NCBI GenBank assembly: GCA_018873225.1
Contig: JAEILZ010000004.1
Coordinates: forward strand, 2,480,001-2,544,000
Length of the DNA: 64,000 nucleotides
Direction of reading: 5' to 3'
Source of the DNA: [Phialemoniopsis] sp. UDSM-2020
Lineage: Eukaryota > Ascomycota > Sordariomycetes > Thyridiales > Thyridiaceae
Position numbers and translations under genes: made by a program
Notes under the pieces: model-generated
Database searches by the model: none
What the model saw: only the letters and a program-made list of their open reading frames with translations
What the model was told of the DNA's origin: nothing
Shown: positions 35,773-47,129 of the stretch, in pieces
How positions within the stretch are numbered: the first letter of the stretch is position 1
How the letters are laid out: each line of letters starts with the position of its first letter

Positions 35773-37496
35773 TCAAGCCGTAGATTTGGTGGCGACGGTG
35801 GCGCTGTAGCCGCAGGCTTTTGCCAAAGTCTTGTATCTCATATCCAAGATCTGTTCCGGAAGCAGCGCTAGCACCTCAGTGCATAACCGGTCCTTATTGT
35901 ACGGCAGCTTCTCCATTTTGATGGTCTCTAGGATGTAGCTAACAACAGTGTTTGTCTGCAGCGGCGGGTCTCGCAGCAACTTCGCAATGGCAACAGGGTC
36001 GAGCTCTTCGTTGCTGTGCCAGATGTGATATGTTCGCAGTGCGGAGGGCGCTGCGCGTATCTTTAGATGTGACGAACGATACTGAGCCAGCCAGGCTTCG
36101 GCTGCAAGATATCGCTCGTCCTTTGGCTTCTTCGATGCTGTGGAAGGCTTCCTCGGCGTTGCAGGTTTTGGTGCAACAGGCTCATCCGCCTCCACTTCGA
36201 CTTGTATGCTATCGGCCGCCGATGCGGCGAAATCAGGGGACAGCGTCGCCGCAGTCGTGTCGCCCTCGTCCACCTCTTCTTCTATCTCTTCAGCAGCCTC
36301 TTCGGCTGCTGGTAAGGTGACACCCGGTGCAAACCTAATCGGGAGGCCTAACTCGGCATGATACGGACGCGGGGGTACAGGGTCCAAAGCCTCGCGTTGC
36401 TTTTCTAAAAGGGCATAGAGCTGGACAGCGGCATAAGCATCTGAAGCAGCATCTTCGTAGGTCAGCAATGAGCACCTCGCTGATTGGGAAGCGATCAGTA
36501 CTTACAAACGATCTGGTCTAGTGACAAGGGTTTAGACCAGTCACTTGCCCGAACATCCTGACCTTTGAACATGGGGAGCCGAAGATGGTCCTGGACTTGC
36601 CTTGCTAATGCAACCAGCCTCTTGTTTATGAGCTGGACTTCGCCCGACTGATGGTACTTTACTTGTTTGTAGAGGTGGCTCAGCTCAAATTGACCCATTG
36701 TCTGGACTCCCAGATATGTCTTCAACCGGGTGCAATCACTCTTGATAGCAACTCCGACTTTGGTAATGTCGGGATCCTCCATAATCTTCTTGAAGGACGG
36801 GGCCACGTAATTGGTGGACTTCGGCGGGAACATTGAGACATGGAACAGAGCGATACGGCTGGCACTCGCCAGCTGTATCAAAGAGCAGTTCTTCCGCTCG
36901 CCCGAGGTCTTTGTTGCGTTGGGAACCCATTCTAGATCAAACCCGATGACTTTCTCTTCGAGAAAGTACTGGCAGACACGCTCAGTCGTCTCTAAGCTCT
37001 TGCAATAATGAACCTTGACCTTTGCACCGGTGTCTCCGTCCTCTTCCGGCCCTCGATACAACGTGTAGGACCAGAACGAGTTGGGCGTTCCGGGTTCTGC
37101 CAGTCTTGCGGCCCTGAAGATATCCTCGGGAATATTGAATTCGAGACCGGTGACTGGCGGGTCACCGGGTTCATCGTCCTCCTCCATCTCAAATTCCTCC
37201 TTAGCGCTCGTTTCGGCTTGCGCCTCGCCATCCGCCGCCGGCTCACCAGCCGCCGGAATGGGCTCCGAAGGGGCCGGATTGGAGGAGATATTGGTACTGC
37301 CTTTTGCAGGCGCATTTGCGAGTACCGGTGGCTGCGACTCGATCGGGTCCGAAGTTGCGCTATGCAAGAACCGAGACATGTCCAGATTAGGGTAGAGTGG
37401 TTGCCGACCAGCGGCGGGAGATGGGGTAAAGGAGATGCCGTTTCGGTAATGCCACAGCTTCCATTGCGATGCTGGGCTTTGATCCCCACTGTCCAT
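35773..37496 (-). CDS. WRN-type 3'-5' exonuclease (DEDDy)
   Basis: RNase H-like 3'-5' exonuclease related to the Werner syndrome exonuclease domain; fungal members lack the helicase. Exons: 37496-36506 and 36452-35773, giving 556 residues. Catalytic acids are visible: Asp187 and Glu189 in IGFDLEW, Asp254 in VGVAIKSD, and Tyr331/Asp335 in YAASDAYAA, which only appears after the exons are joined. Residues 1-120 are Pro/Glu/Ala-rich and probably disordered. The C-terminal 220 residues contain an acidic stretch (EEAAEEIEEEVDEGD) and then a helical region (KIRAAPSALRTYHIWH, IAKLLRDPPLQTNTVV) that resembles an HRDC/helix-turn-helix-like module. Genome maintenance or RNA processing is likely, but the target is unknown. 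Confidence 0.87.
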
Positions 37497-38133
37497 TGTG
37501 TATGATGGGCGTATGTACCTGTCAAGGTTTGAATATCAGTATTTCCCTTGTGCAAAGCCAACGATGTAATTTAAGTATGTCGGGGGGGTCTCTCACAGGC
37601 GACGCGAGGATATACGACACTTGCGCGGCTTTATATAAGGCCTCATTTGGTGGCGTGCAGTGGTCCAGAACTCACAGCCATGTCGCCCAGCGGTCATGAT
37701 GTGAGTTGGCAGCAGGCGAGTGCATGAAGGTGGTCGCGGTGACAGGTCCAGGCAGACGCGACTGGGCTGGGCGGGCTCGAACCGGGGACTGTCGCAATTC
37801 GACCGGGCTCAAACCGGGGAATCGTTGACGACTGGAGCTTCGAGCTGCAAAAATTGTGGGGTCGAAAAGGTACCTACCGATATGCGCACGCGTAGTCACA
37901 TGGCGATAAGGAGCACTAAACACCAGCCACAGTGCCCCACACTACACCCAGAGCCAGGGAAGCTTTCAGAGCGCAAGCGCAGGACATGAAGGGCTCATCT
38001 TGATAGCTCATTCATATATCCCCGATTACCCCTACAGCTTGGCCATCGTCGACATCAATATTTCATTCTTCGGCTACGTGACGATATCTCGGCTACTCGA
38101 GCAGCCACGAAACACACAAAGGGACCAGCAACA
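37497..38133. promoter_or_regulatory. Divergent promoter of the exonuclease and LSM5 genes
   Basis: Some 640 bases hold both promoters. A 16-base unit occurs twice, GGGCTCGAACCGGGGA at 37773-37788 and GGGCTCAAACCGGGGA at 37805-37820, with one mismatch and a period of 32. The unit looks like the complement of a tRNA T-arm (B box), but I cannot fold a full tRNA around it. Confidence 0.45.
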
Positions 38134-38686
38134 TGGCCTCGCAACTTCTTCCCTTAGGTGAGTGTGCCCCGCCGCTGCCAGCGAAGAAACCACGGCCAAG
38201 ACTCAGTGCTAACCCTCGCAGAACTCATCGACAAGTGTGTCGGATCGAGGATATGGGTCATCATGAAGGGTGATAAAGGTATGCTCTCACTTATTGGAAA
38301 CGATACACACTGTTGGGCTCGCTGACCATGGTCTTTTCATCATGACCAGAGTTCAGTGGTACCCTTGTCGGTTTCGATGACTACGTCAGTAAGTGTTTAT
38401 CGCTGCATATTCACAAAGGCCTTTTTCAATGAGCTTACATGTATCGCAGATATGATTCTGGAGGATGTTACGGAGTTGTAAGTCTCGTGTGGCTTGGACC
38501 GTACTTTTCCCAGCACTGACTCAATGCGAAAAGTGATTACTCTGGCAACCACACTAAACTCGCAAAGATCCTACTCAATGGTAACAACGTCTGCATGGTG
38601 AGTCATATAAACATCCTTTTCTCATCACAGCTCACTGACACGAAATCTAGCTCATCCCTGGAGGCGAAGGACCTGTACAGTCATGA
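38134..38686 (+). CDS. LSM5: U6 snRNA-associated Sm-like protein Lsm5
   Basis: Member of the Lsm2-8 ring on U6 snRNA and of the cytoplasmic Lsm1-7 ring in mRNA decay. Six exons: 38134-38158, 38222-38278, 38350-38388, 38450-38477, 38534-38597 and 38651-38686, giving 82 residues. The protein MASQLLPLELIDKCVGSRIW... has the Sm1 motif (IWVIMKGDKEFSGTLVGFD, DYVNMILEDVTEF) and Sm2 (KILLNGNNVCMLIPGGE). Five introns interrupt 249 coding bases, and every junction restores the known sequence. The gene is too finely split for any single long open frame to reveal it. Confidence 0.95.
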
Positions 38687-39114
38687 TCTTGAGGGATGTC
38701 TAGGCACGACCTTGGTAGAGAACTGTGGAAGCTGGCTGCCCTGCTGAGAACACTTGCAAGCCAGCCTATAGAGGAATAGGTCAACCGACAGGTGATGCTC
38801 TAGTGGACCTGAGAAGGACCCATGTGCGCGAGACCCTTTGGCCAGGGAAAGTTGCACCTTTGCAACAGCACAACGCCCGTTAAGGATGTTATATGGGCGA
38901 GTACTACACCACATACATTGGGGTAGAGAGTAGACGTTTAGTATAGCGAGAAAGCCTGACTGGCTAGACGATCAAAAGAATCAATTTACTCTGTACTGAG
39001 TAATTTTTGCGCCGAGAGGTCAAATCGACCGACAATGTAACAGTACCGGGATGCGCCGATCCCTCCAATAACGCCCTTCATACCCTTGACAGATCTAGCC
39101 TTGATCAACATAGC
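38687..39114. other. Intergenic, convergent 3' regions of LSM5 and RPB11
   Basis: About 430 bases between two stops, presumably both 3' UTRs. No gene recognised. Confidence 0.45.
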
Positions 39115-40232
39115 CTAGATGCCACCAGCGCCGCCTTGCTGCTGCTCTCCTGCAGCCACCATGCGGCGCAGCTCGTGCTCGCGGGTGAACTCACGTCCAA
39201 GGTGACCGTATGACGAGACCAAATCCTTACAGGCCTCGACCAACGCCTCCTTGGGAGTGATGGAGCCATCCGTCTGGATGCGGATCAAGACCTCAGGCAC
39301 ATTAGGGTGAGCGACTATGTGACTTCGACGTCAGTGCCTGAGGAACGCATGAAGAAGAACAGTAAAGCAACAGATCGAGGTTGTTACCTTTGTATCCGGC
39401 CATCAGGATGTTGCGAGACTGCTTCAGATGCTCGGTGATGATGTTGCCCAGGGTGTGGTCCTCCTTCTTGAGAAGAAAGTCGGAGGTGTTGGACATGGCT
39501 AGATGCGACGCCGCCGTCAGTTTCAGGGGAAATTTGGGTGGTCGCAAGGGACCTAGCTACTCACCCGTAAACGGCGTCTCCGTGATCTTCTTCTCGCCAT
39601 CGGCGAGGAGGAAGAGCTCGAAACTGTAATTAAGGAGTCAGCACGATTAGAACGGATAGATCTCAGAACATGTGGCATGGACGGAACCCTTGAACAAGGT
39701 TGTTGTGGCGCATGTTGACCGTCATGTTGGGCAGGTTTGCGAGACGATGATGGGTTTGAGTGGTGTGATGATGAAGATGAGAACGGAAATGTAGGCACGA
39801 CTTTTGCTGCAGGTGAGGTTTTTGATGTGAGAGGAAATTTGAGGAGGTGGTGATGTTGGGCGAGGCCTTGGGGGATTGGAGAGGATGTTGCCTTGACAGC
39901 AAGCAAGCCAGCTATGACCAACTGAGTAGTCAAAGCCATAATTGCAGGACTTGATGCAATTTGAGTCAAAAGTGAAGTGTCTGATAAGATCAGAAACTCA
40001 ACTCCTTCTTCCGGCCGTGCAAGCACATGGCAACCACCTTCCTCCCATAGAGCGCCCCAAAGCCAGATCCATCTTTCTCGCTCAGGCTTGCCTCCTTGTA
40101 GCTCCGTCCGCATAGCCATCCGAGAACTATCCCAGATAACCCCAAGCATCAAATCTTATAATGTAACCCACAGAAGGGAAAGAGATAGTGAAAGGGGTTT
40201 TGAGTGGTGACATACCGATCGGGTGCGTTCAT
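39115..40232 (-). CDS. RPB11: RNA polymerase II subunit Rpb11
   Basis: Core RNA polymerase II subunit that pairs with Rpb3 and corresponds to part of the bacterial alpha dimer. Exons: 40232-40216, 39623-39565, 39498-39388 and 39314-39115, giving 128 residues. The sequence MNAPDRFELFLLADGEKKIT, FLLKKEDHTLGNIITEHLK, ILMAGYKVAHPNVPEVLIRI and QTDGSITPKEALVEACKDLV is the classic Rpb11 pattern, and MNAP at the start also matches animal Rpb11. That match supports the 17-nt first exon despite the 592-nt intron behind it. The C-terminus ends with a Gln/Gly-rich tail (EQQQGGAGGI). Confidence 0.93.
39624..40215 (-). other. Long first intron of RPB11 (592 nt)
   Basis: It starts GTATGT and ends ATTACAG after a TGCTGAC branch-like site. 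At about ten times the typical intron length in this window, it could hold an enhancer or a small RNA. A chance open frame overlaps it, with no family signature. Confidence 0.65.
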
Positions 40233-40954
40233 CTTGCAAACAAAGGATCCAAAAGAAGAGGCAAAAGGCTGCAACAACCCGTCCGGAGAAGCAGGCAAAC
40301 GCTGGATAACTTTGTAGAGTGATAGGAAACAGCAAGAAGCAAGCTTCCGATAAGTTATACAGCTAAAGAAACTCCGAGGCTGTGAGCCTTGATGAAAAGG
40401 TAGATGTGTAAGGATGGAGTCGAGGCGCCAAGAATTAAGGTGAGGATCCAGGTTGAGGCTGAAGGGAACAGATTCTGGCTAACTTTAGCGCCACCCGATA
40501 AAGTGGTGGCAGCTTTTGGCGGCCGATCCACTAAAACAAACCACTATCATGGGCAAGCGTTACAACTTCAACAAAGAACGCCATCATAACCGCAGCTGGG
40601 TTTTTTTGATGGAAATACACTCACCTATTGTGTCACGATAAAGAGGCTCTCCTTCAATAGGTAGATGTGCTGTGAGTCACTACTGCCATCGGATCACAAC
40701 TGTGTTCATAAATCAACAGCTCTTCAGTTGAAATGTCTTGATGCTAATGCGATAATTGCAAGGCTTAGAGCCTGATGCTGGTCCTTCAATCTAATCTATC
40801 TAGTCGTTACAGCCAGAAAACTATGCAATCCTCCTGAGAATCAATGGCTATGTGTGTGTAAAAGCAGAGACGATCTCTAATATGAAAAACGACTGCGTAC
40901 TGTACAGTAACGTAAAGGTATTTATGTAGGTGTCCTACTCGCAATCCAGATCGC
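40233..40954. other. Intergenic, upstream of RPB11
   Basis: Some 720 bases contain the RPB11 promoter and the 3' UTR of the transporter gene. A GC box-like GGCGGCCGATCC is near 40,518. No gene recognised. Confidence 0.4.
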
Positions 40955-43347
40955 CTAGAAAACGGAGGACTTCTGGATGTCGCAGTAGCCCGGTGAGCTC
41001 GGCTCGTCTGAGCTGGCCCAGCTCATCACGGTCAAGCTAGTCGTGTAGGCCATGGCGACTAAACCGAAACAGCAGAGGGCGATGTCTGAGATTTTCCATA
41101 GACGGCTTCTGGCGATGGCCTTGTAATGCAGCATCGGCTAGGGCGACAGTCAGCCTCGGGTTGTCCAATTTAAGATACTCTCAGGGATCAACTTACTGGG
41201 TAGATATAGACAAGAGGGATGCAGGCAAAGTTGCCCACGAGTGCCACAAATTTGTCAAGCTGATCCGCGCCACCCCAGGCGATGGCAGCGCAACCGACCA
41301 CTGTGAGAAAGCGGAACAGGTTCTTCTGCCACTTGATGTAGGGGTTGTATTTACCGCTCCTAGTGAACAGACCATTCTCCATGATCCTAATCGCAGGGAA
41401 GATCTGCAGGGGAGTCGAAAGGAGGATCGCAAGCGAGTAGAGGAACTGCACACCGTTGACCATCTTGTTATCTTGCGGGAGGTTCAGCAACACAACAGTC
41501 TTGGTCTGGGAGCCATACGCTGCGTACGAGACCGCACCCATGACGGTGAAGATGGTCGTTATGATGACCATGACAACAAACATGACCTGTGGGAATTTCT
41601 CGGGATGCTTCATCGATTCTTGGACGGGAATAATCAACCCGATTCCTTCAAAGGTGAAAATGGCCGTTCCAATGAAAAGGGTCCAATTGTTCTGGTTGAA
41701 GAGAGTGATGTCCGAAAGGCCGTTGGTGTTGAGAGTAAGGACATCAAAGTAGAAGAGGTAGGCCAGCCCTATAACGATGAATGCGTCTGCGACGAGTGCA
41801 GTAAATGCGAGTTTGTTGATATCGCGCAACAATGAGAAGGGCAGAAAGACGACCATCTGCATCATAATGAGATACTTGATGGGAATGAGAGTCTTGCAAT
41901 CGGATACTGCAAGGATGAATGCTTGCAGATTCTCGGAGGTGAAAACGATGTAGGCAGCCACAAACCCGATTTGACTGACCACGATGGAGAATAGGATGAG
42001 GGATCGAAGCCATTTACCGTAGAGAATACCGCCGATATCTCCAAAGGAGCCAACAATCTTGAGCCGTGTGGTGACAAGAAGAACGAAGCAGTAGTAGCTC
42101 AGTGCGGCAACACCAAGTAGAACGAGGACGCCAAACAGCATACCGCCATTCAAAAAAGCTCGAGGAAGGAAGAGGACGCCAGTACCGACAAATGACTTCA
42201 GCAGCACAGCGGCAGCACCCATAGGGCTTGCCTTGCCGCTACCGCCACGGTGCTTTCTTCTCCTCTTTCGCCTTGATGGTGTCAGGAGTGTGCTATCCTC
42301 CATCGGTTCTCGGTCCGAATCGGAGCCTTCTTCACTGCCATAGTAGTCTTCGCCGTCTTCTCCAGAGGAGAAGTATTCGCCTGGCCCCAGGGCCTCGTCA
42401 TCTTCCTCCAGCTCCTCGCCTGCAAAGTGTCCATAGACCGAGAGAAACTCCAGGAAACTAGACGTGAAGAGTGGTTGTTGTTGGTTCGCAAGACCGAATC
42501 CGTCGCCAAACTCGTCCGGATCATTGTTGCCAGACGGGCTACCGGCTGCACGCCGGAGAAAGTTTCGCCGGAAGCCTCCAGGCACCTTGATAGTGCTGAT
42601 ATCCAAAACCTCGTTCTCGGGTTCAGGTCGTGAAACGCTGAAACTCTTGCTCCGCTGCATCTTGCTTGTAGCGTCCTCAGTCCACTTGTAAATCGGCCGT
42701 GTGATATCGCCGCCCTGCAACCTCAGACTGGAGAATTCGCCATCGTTCAAACCAGTCTCGCTGTTGTCGCCGGGCTCTTTCCCGCGTGCACTAGTGCTCT
42801 GGCGCCGCAGTTCCGAGTCCTCGGAGACATGGGATGCATCCGATGGCTGTACAAGATGCCTCTTGACAATTTCTGGGTCCTCGAAAGCCCCGGTCCCGTT
42901 GTTCTGCTGAGCAAGTCGGCGAGACCTCGCGTCGAAGGAGCCGTAGTTCGTAGGTGTCCCGGAGCGGGCGCCCAGGTTTGTGCTCGAAGCTGCAGGTGAC
43001 GCTGCTCTTACTGGAGGCGTTCCGTAGCGCGGAGGTGATGTACCTATTGAGTTCGAAAGAGCAGCAGCCAGAGCGGACACACCAGGTCCATTTGAGGCCG
43101 AAGCCGGGCCCGGCAAGGGAGTCAGGCTAGCTGTCTCGTCGCCGACGATACTCCTAGACCTGGATTGGGTTCCAGGAGATGTTCCAAGAAGCGGGTTCGG
43201 CACGGGCGATGCGGCCAGCCGAGCAGTGGCATCTGCACGAGGGAGAGAGGTACCGTAAGATCTTGCTTGGTAAGAGCCGATGGGCGATGCGGACGGTGGC
43301 TGGAAAGGCCGCGATTGGGAGGGCGAGTCCCTCCCCGTATTCGACAT
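40955..43347 (-). CDS. Vacuolar amino-acid transporter, AVT3/AVT4 type
   Basis: Polytopic membrane transporter of the amino acid/auxin permease family, probably exporting amino acids from the vacuole. Exons: 43347-41197 and 41137-40955, giving 777 residues. Residues 1-345 are a Ser/Pro/Gly-rich, phosphorylatable-looking cytosolic tail that ends with acidic blocks (EELEEDDEALGPGEYFSSGE) and a basic patch (RRKRRRKHRGG). The permease begins KASPMGAAAVLLKSFVGTGV, the standard first helix, and has about eleven hydrophobic spans, including FTFEGIGLIIPVQESMKHP. The last exon supplies PMLHYKAIARSRLWK, the last helix and a short tail. The N-terminal length matches fungal Avt3/Avt4. Substrate range is not visible. 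Confidence 0.9.
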
Positions 43348-45099
43348 GATGTCGGAGCGAAGGCTATAGCCTTTCGAGTATTATTATATTGAGGTCGTTC
43401 GGAGTATCAATGGCATTCGTGATGGCAGCGAGGTTTGCTTGCCTGGAGGCACGACTGTGACGCAGTTCCAACTTCCTGGCAAGGGCCGAGTAGGCAGCTT
43501 GGCGGCAGCGGTTTGGAGGGGTCCGGAAATGCGATATGTGCTAGAGTATAGACATGAGTGGGATCGGAAACAATAGCAAAAGACAAAATGAATGTTGAGC
43601 CGTGCAATTGAGACGATACTTTGAACGATGCGCGCTGTGACGTGGAATGGGGAAGCGGATGGCGATGGCTCAGAGATAAGAGACTTGGGCCTGGTTGGAC
43701 CCGTGATGACCACACACAGCGCACCGAGCGGGCACGAGCTTCTCGCCCTCGGGACAGGTGACAGCCAAATCGGGCAACTGGCAAAGCGAGCCCCCACCCA
43801 TGGCGCTACTCTAGCGCCTTCAGCACCGCAGTTTTGCTGGTACACCGCCCCGGTCGCCAGCCCGTAGCGCCTGAAGACCCCTGGAATATTCAAGGATCTT
43901 GGGGCTCGCCCCGCATCATGATGCCTGATTCTAGCGGTGATCTCAGAGCAACAGGAAGGAGGAGGATGGGGATCTGTTATCCGACATGGGTCTTGGCAAT
44001 ATGTCCGTGGCACCGGCCTGTCCCTCTCACAAAGTGCAGTGTCACCTCCAGCTAGGTACCAGCCTACAAACGTAAAGGTTGGCGTGAGCTATCTCGAGAT
44101 AAGATCTGACACCCCGCAAGAAATGAGTGGCTCACATGCACAGTTCGGGAACAGGTTGTACGGTAGCTCCAAAGCTGCCATGTGCTGTGAGAACAGGGAT
44201 GCCGTGTGACACGGATAGCCGCGACTGACGGCCTGGCATTGATTGGTAGCGGGTTATGTCACTAGATCAGCCCGCTGACTTCCGTACATATGGCACAATG
44301 ACCAGTCAACCCGAGATAATAAGCAAGAGACAGACTGCTTAGCTTTCCGAGGCTTGGGATGGGGCTACGGGCAATTCATAATCTGGTCGGTGTGAAACAT
44401 AGCACTTGCAAGACAAGTAGCATCTCAAGCGTAAGATAATCAAGATATTTCCAATGCATGCTTCTCGCCCATATAATATTTACTTTTCTTTCTCTGAGGT
44501 AAAATACAACAGCCAACGAGAATCATTCAGCACAGCCCGTTCCTCCAATATAAAGTAGTGCATTAGTTTTTAAAACGTCACAAATCTTGAGGCCAGCACC
44601 CTAAGAGACACAGTCATAGCTCAAGTAACAAGTCACCCCCAGTGAACCATCATGGCAGGTTAATTGAAAAGACCCTCAGGGACCATCTTCGTTCTGGAAG
44701 AGCGTGTAGTGTCTCGACAGGAAGCTACGCCAATGGTGTAGCATATTTGACATGGTCACGGAGCAACACACATGAAGCAGAGGATCTGGAGCGTGTCTTC
44801 TTTGTTGCTGTGAGTCCAAAAGCTCGAGGACAGTTTATAAACGTTAAAGAAGTAAGCTGGGAACTAGGAATAGCCACCTCGTGCCACGCTCTCCCTATTC
44901 AACAAAGAAAACAGTCGAGTGCGAGTCACAGTCAGTGAAACAAAGCCAGCCAGTGATACATAGTAGTCTCCCTTATGCATGCATCGTGAAGTTGTTCGCG
45001 AACTCTCCTGAATAATTTGTGCAGCTACAGAGACTAGGTCTTGCCACCCCTGAGTCTACATAACCTCGATCTCCTCCCTTATCGCGATCCTCGCACGCG
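43348..45099. other. 1.75-kb intergenic region, divergent promoters
   Basis: This gap separates the transporter gene from the orphan 551-residue gene. I scanned both strands and found only short open frames without signatures. No tRNA or repeat was identified. Confidence 0.4.
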
Positions 45100-46755
45100 A
45101 TGAAGCCACCCGATATCATGAACTCCTCTGGTCGTACCTCGAGAGGTCAAAGACTAAGCCAGAAACTCCGTGATCTCCGCCGCATCATGCCGATTCATCA
45201 TCCGTACTCCGGCCGAGATGGCAGGTCAGCGGTGGAGGCGGAGCTAGACAATTTCGAGATGATTCATACCCCTGACCACCCTGAGCGCCCCGTACTACCT
45301 GAGAACATACCCTCCGAAGACGAATGTCGATACCTGATCCTCGCGATGCAGGCAGAAGAAGCAGAGAAGAGGCGCCGCCGAGCGTCCGAAGAAGAGAAGA
45401 GACGTCGCCAAGAGCCCGAGGAGGCCGAGGCCCAGGTCCGTCGCCTCCGGTCTGCACAACGCCCCCAGCCACTATCTCCAAGAGCAACCGAGAGACGAGC
45501 TGAGAATGACAAACGCATAGATATGACGTCTCCGACAACATCGTCTGCCTTTTGGAAAGGCAAGGAGATCAGAGTTCACCAACCACCCAGCCTCGAGGGC
45601 AACTTTGAGAACCCGAGACCGGCGCCGTCACCCTTCCGATACAGCGACACGATACAGCACACCCAAGCGAAGCGGTTCGCTCTGTCGCCGCGGCCATCAC
45701 ACGCCAGACAGATAAGCGCACCAGTGCAGAGTCGTTCCGTTCCTGGCATCTCTCCTCCGGCCTGGCCCCCGCTTTTACCGCCCGCACCTCCGATTGCATC
45801 GCCGGCATATATCCCACACCGGCCTCCGCCCGCCCCGCCCGTCATCGGACAGGGAGACTACTTCGCTCATAAAGCGAATCCAAGAGATCCACGGCCTATA
45901 CACAAAGCGGCGGAGACACCGTCTTCACAGAAACTCCAGGCTTTTCCACTGGAGGTACGCTCAATCCCAAGAATGCCCATGCCTGATCCTGTGCCGCATC
46001 ACGCAAAGGCCAGCGGACTGCCATACGTTGCGCAGCAAATGCAACTGGTATCGCCGGAGACCTTGCCGAAAGAAATATCCCTTCGTAGCAGTGAGCGACG
46101 CAAAGCACCGGCCAACTTTCCGCAAAAGAATCCAAGGCAAGACTATTTCGGCGACCAAGCAGATGGTAGTGCTTCAGAAGATGACGATGTCACCCCTACC
46201 GCCAGCATGATGGGCACGATCACCCCCAAGCCTACCCCGATAAATGCCTCGAGGATGCAAGTCCAACGAGCCGCAAGCATGGAGTCAGCCATGGGCTATA
46301 TCAGGCGACGAATCAGCCACGAGTCCGGCACCAATCAGAGGCAACAGGAGATGTCGCCGCGAGTGCATCAGGCCCTCGAGGCCAGTCGCGTTGTGCGCAT
46401 TGGCGAGGTGGGCCATTCGAATTCCACGATGGTCCCCGGACAACAGCTCCGCGACAAACACAAGTCCACCTATAACCAGGTCGTGAACAATGAGAGCTCC
46501 TGGGCCGACGACGTCTTGGACTACTACTGCGACAATGCCAACTTCGCTCAATCCACCAGCTCCGAAAAAACCACTCGAGAGACAAGCGCCAGCCCTGGAG
46601 AAGTGACGTTCGACCTTAGGAAGTTGATCCGCGATAGCCTACGCGGTATCTCGGAAGAGTGGGACGAGGCTGTGGAGGAGATAGCGGAGAAGAAGCACGA
46701 GCACGAGGTGATGCCCACGTCTCCAGTGCTCAGCAGATTTCCCGGTGCCAGCTAA
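45100..46755 (+). CDS. Orphan Pro-rich protein of 551 residues
   Basis: A single uninterrupted open frame; I do not recognise the family. Residues 80-120 are a charged helix, likely coiled coil (AEEAEKRRRRASEEEKRRRQ). Residues 200-260 are Pro-rich (PPAWPPLLPPAPPIASPAYI), suitable for SH3 or WW partners. Two GDYF/QDYFG motifs, SSWADDVLDYYCDNANFAQ and a C-terminal acidic helix (LRGISEEWDEAVEEIAEKK) are probably short conserved segments. No signal peptide or membrane span. Codon use is regular and the frame is much longer than chance, so it is a real gene; a cytoskeletal or signalling scaffold is one possibility. Confidence 0.75.
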   Translation: MKPPDIMNSSGRTSRGQRLSQKLRDLRRIMPIHHPYSGRDGRSAVEAELDNFEMIHTPDHPERPVLPENIPSEDECRYLILAMQAEEAEKRRRRASEEEKRRRQEPEEAEAQVRRLRSAQRPQPLSPRATERRAENDKRIDMTSPTTSSAFWKGKEIRVHQPPSLEGNFENPRPAPSPFRYSDTIQHTQAKRFALSPRPSHARQISAPVQSRSVPGISPPAWPPLLPPAPPIASPAYIPHRPPPAPPVIGQGDYFAHKANPRDPRPIHKAAETPSSQKLQAFPLEVRSIPRMPMPDPVPHHAKASGLPYVAQQMQLVSPETLPKEISLRSSERRKAPANFPQKNPRQDYFGDQADGSASEDDDVTPTASMMGTITPKPTPINASRMQVQRAASMESAMGYIRRRISHESGTNQRQQEMSPRVHQALEASRVVRIGEVGHSNSTMVPGQQLRDKHKSTYNQVVNNESSWADDVLDYYCDNANFAQSTSSEKTTRETSASPGEVTFDLRKLIRDSLRGISEEWDEAVEEIAEKKHEHEVMPTSPVLSRFPGAS

Positions 46756-47129
46756 TACCTTCAGCTCCCCAAAATAGGTCAGACATAGGTGACACCACCA
46801 GTCCCGCAGCGGGCATCCATCTGTTCTTGCAGCCTTGAAGAGTGGCAGATGTCCCCGTTCTTCAAGGTTTGCACCGGGGTATCGATCTGCTTGCCTGCCT
46901 GGCAGGCGCAACTGTGCGCTATGGAGTACAAAGAACGGCCTGAGCACGGAAGAGTTGGCAAGCAGCAAGCACTTGCTCCGGGACCCGAAACATGTTCCAC
47001 TTGTGAACCAATCAGATATTTCTAATATGGAGCAGAGACAGCTGCTCCCCAATGGTATTGTCTCGCTTTTCTAACGATCTCCAACGGCCATGGTCTTTCT
47101 TGGTCTATGCTCTAAAAATGTCGCAATAA
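46756..47129. other. Intergenic, convergent 3' regions
   Basis: Some 370 bases between two stops, presumably 3' UTRs. Nothing else recognised. Confidence 0.45.

Noticed and set aside
37773..37820. tRNA gene
   Set aside because: Only a T-arm-like piece is present; I could not place acceptor, D and anticodon arms at the right spacing.
39553..40152. 199-codon open frame inside the RPB11 first intron
   Set aside because: Overlaps exon 2 of RPB11, is His/Ser/Arg low-complexity at the end and has no signature.
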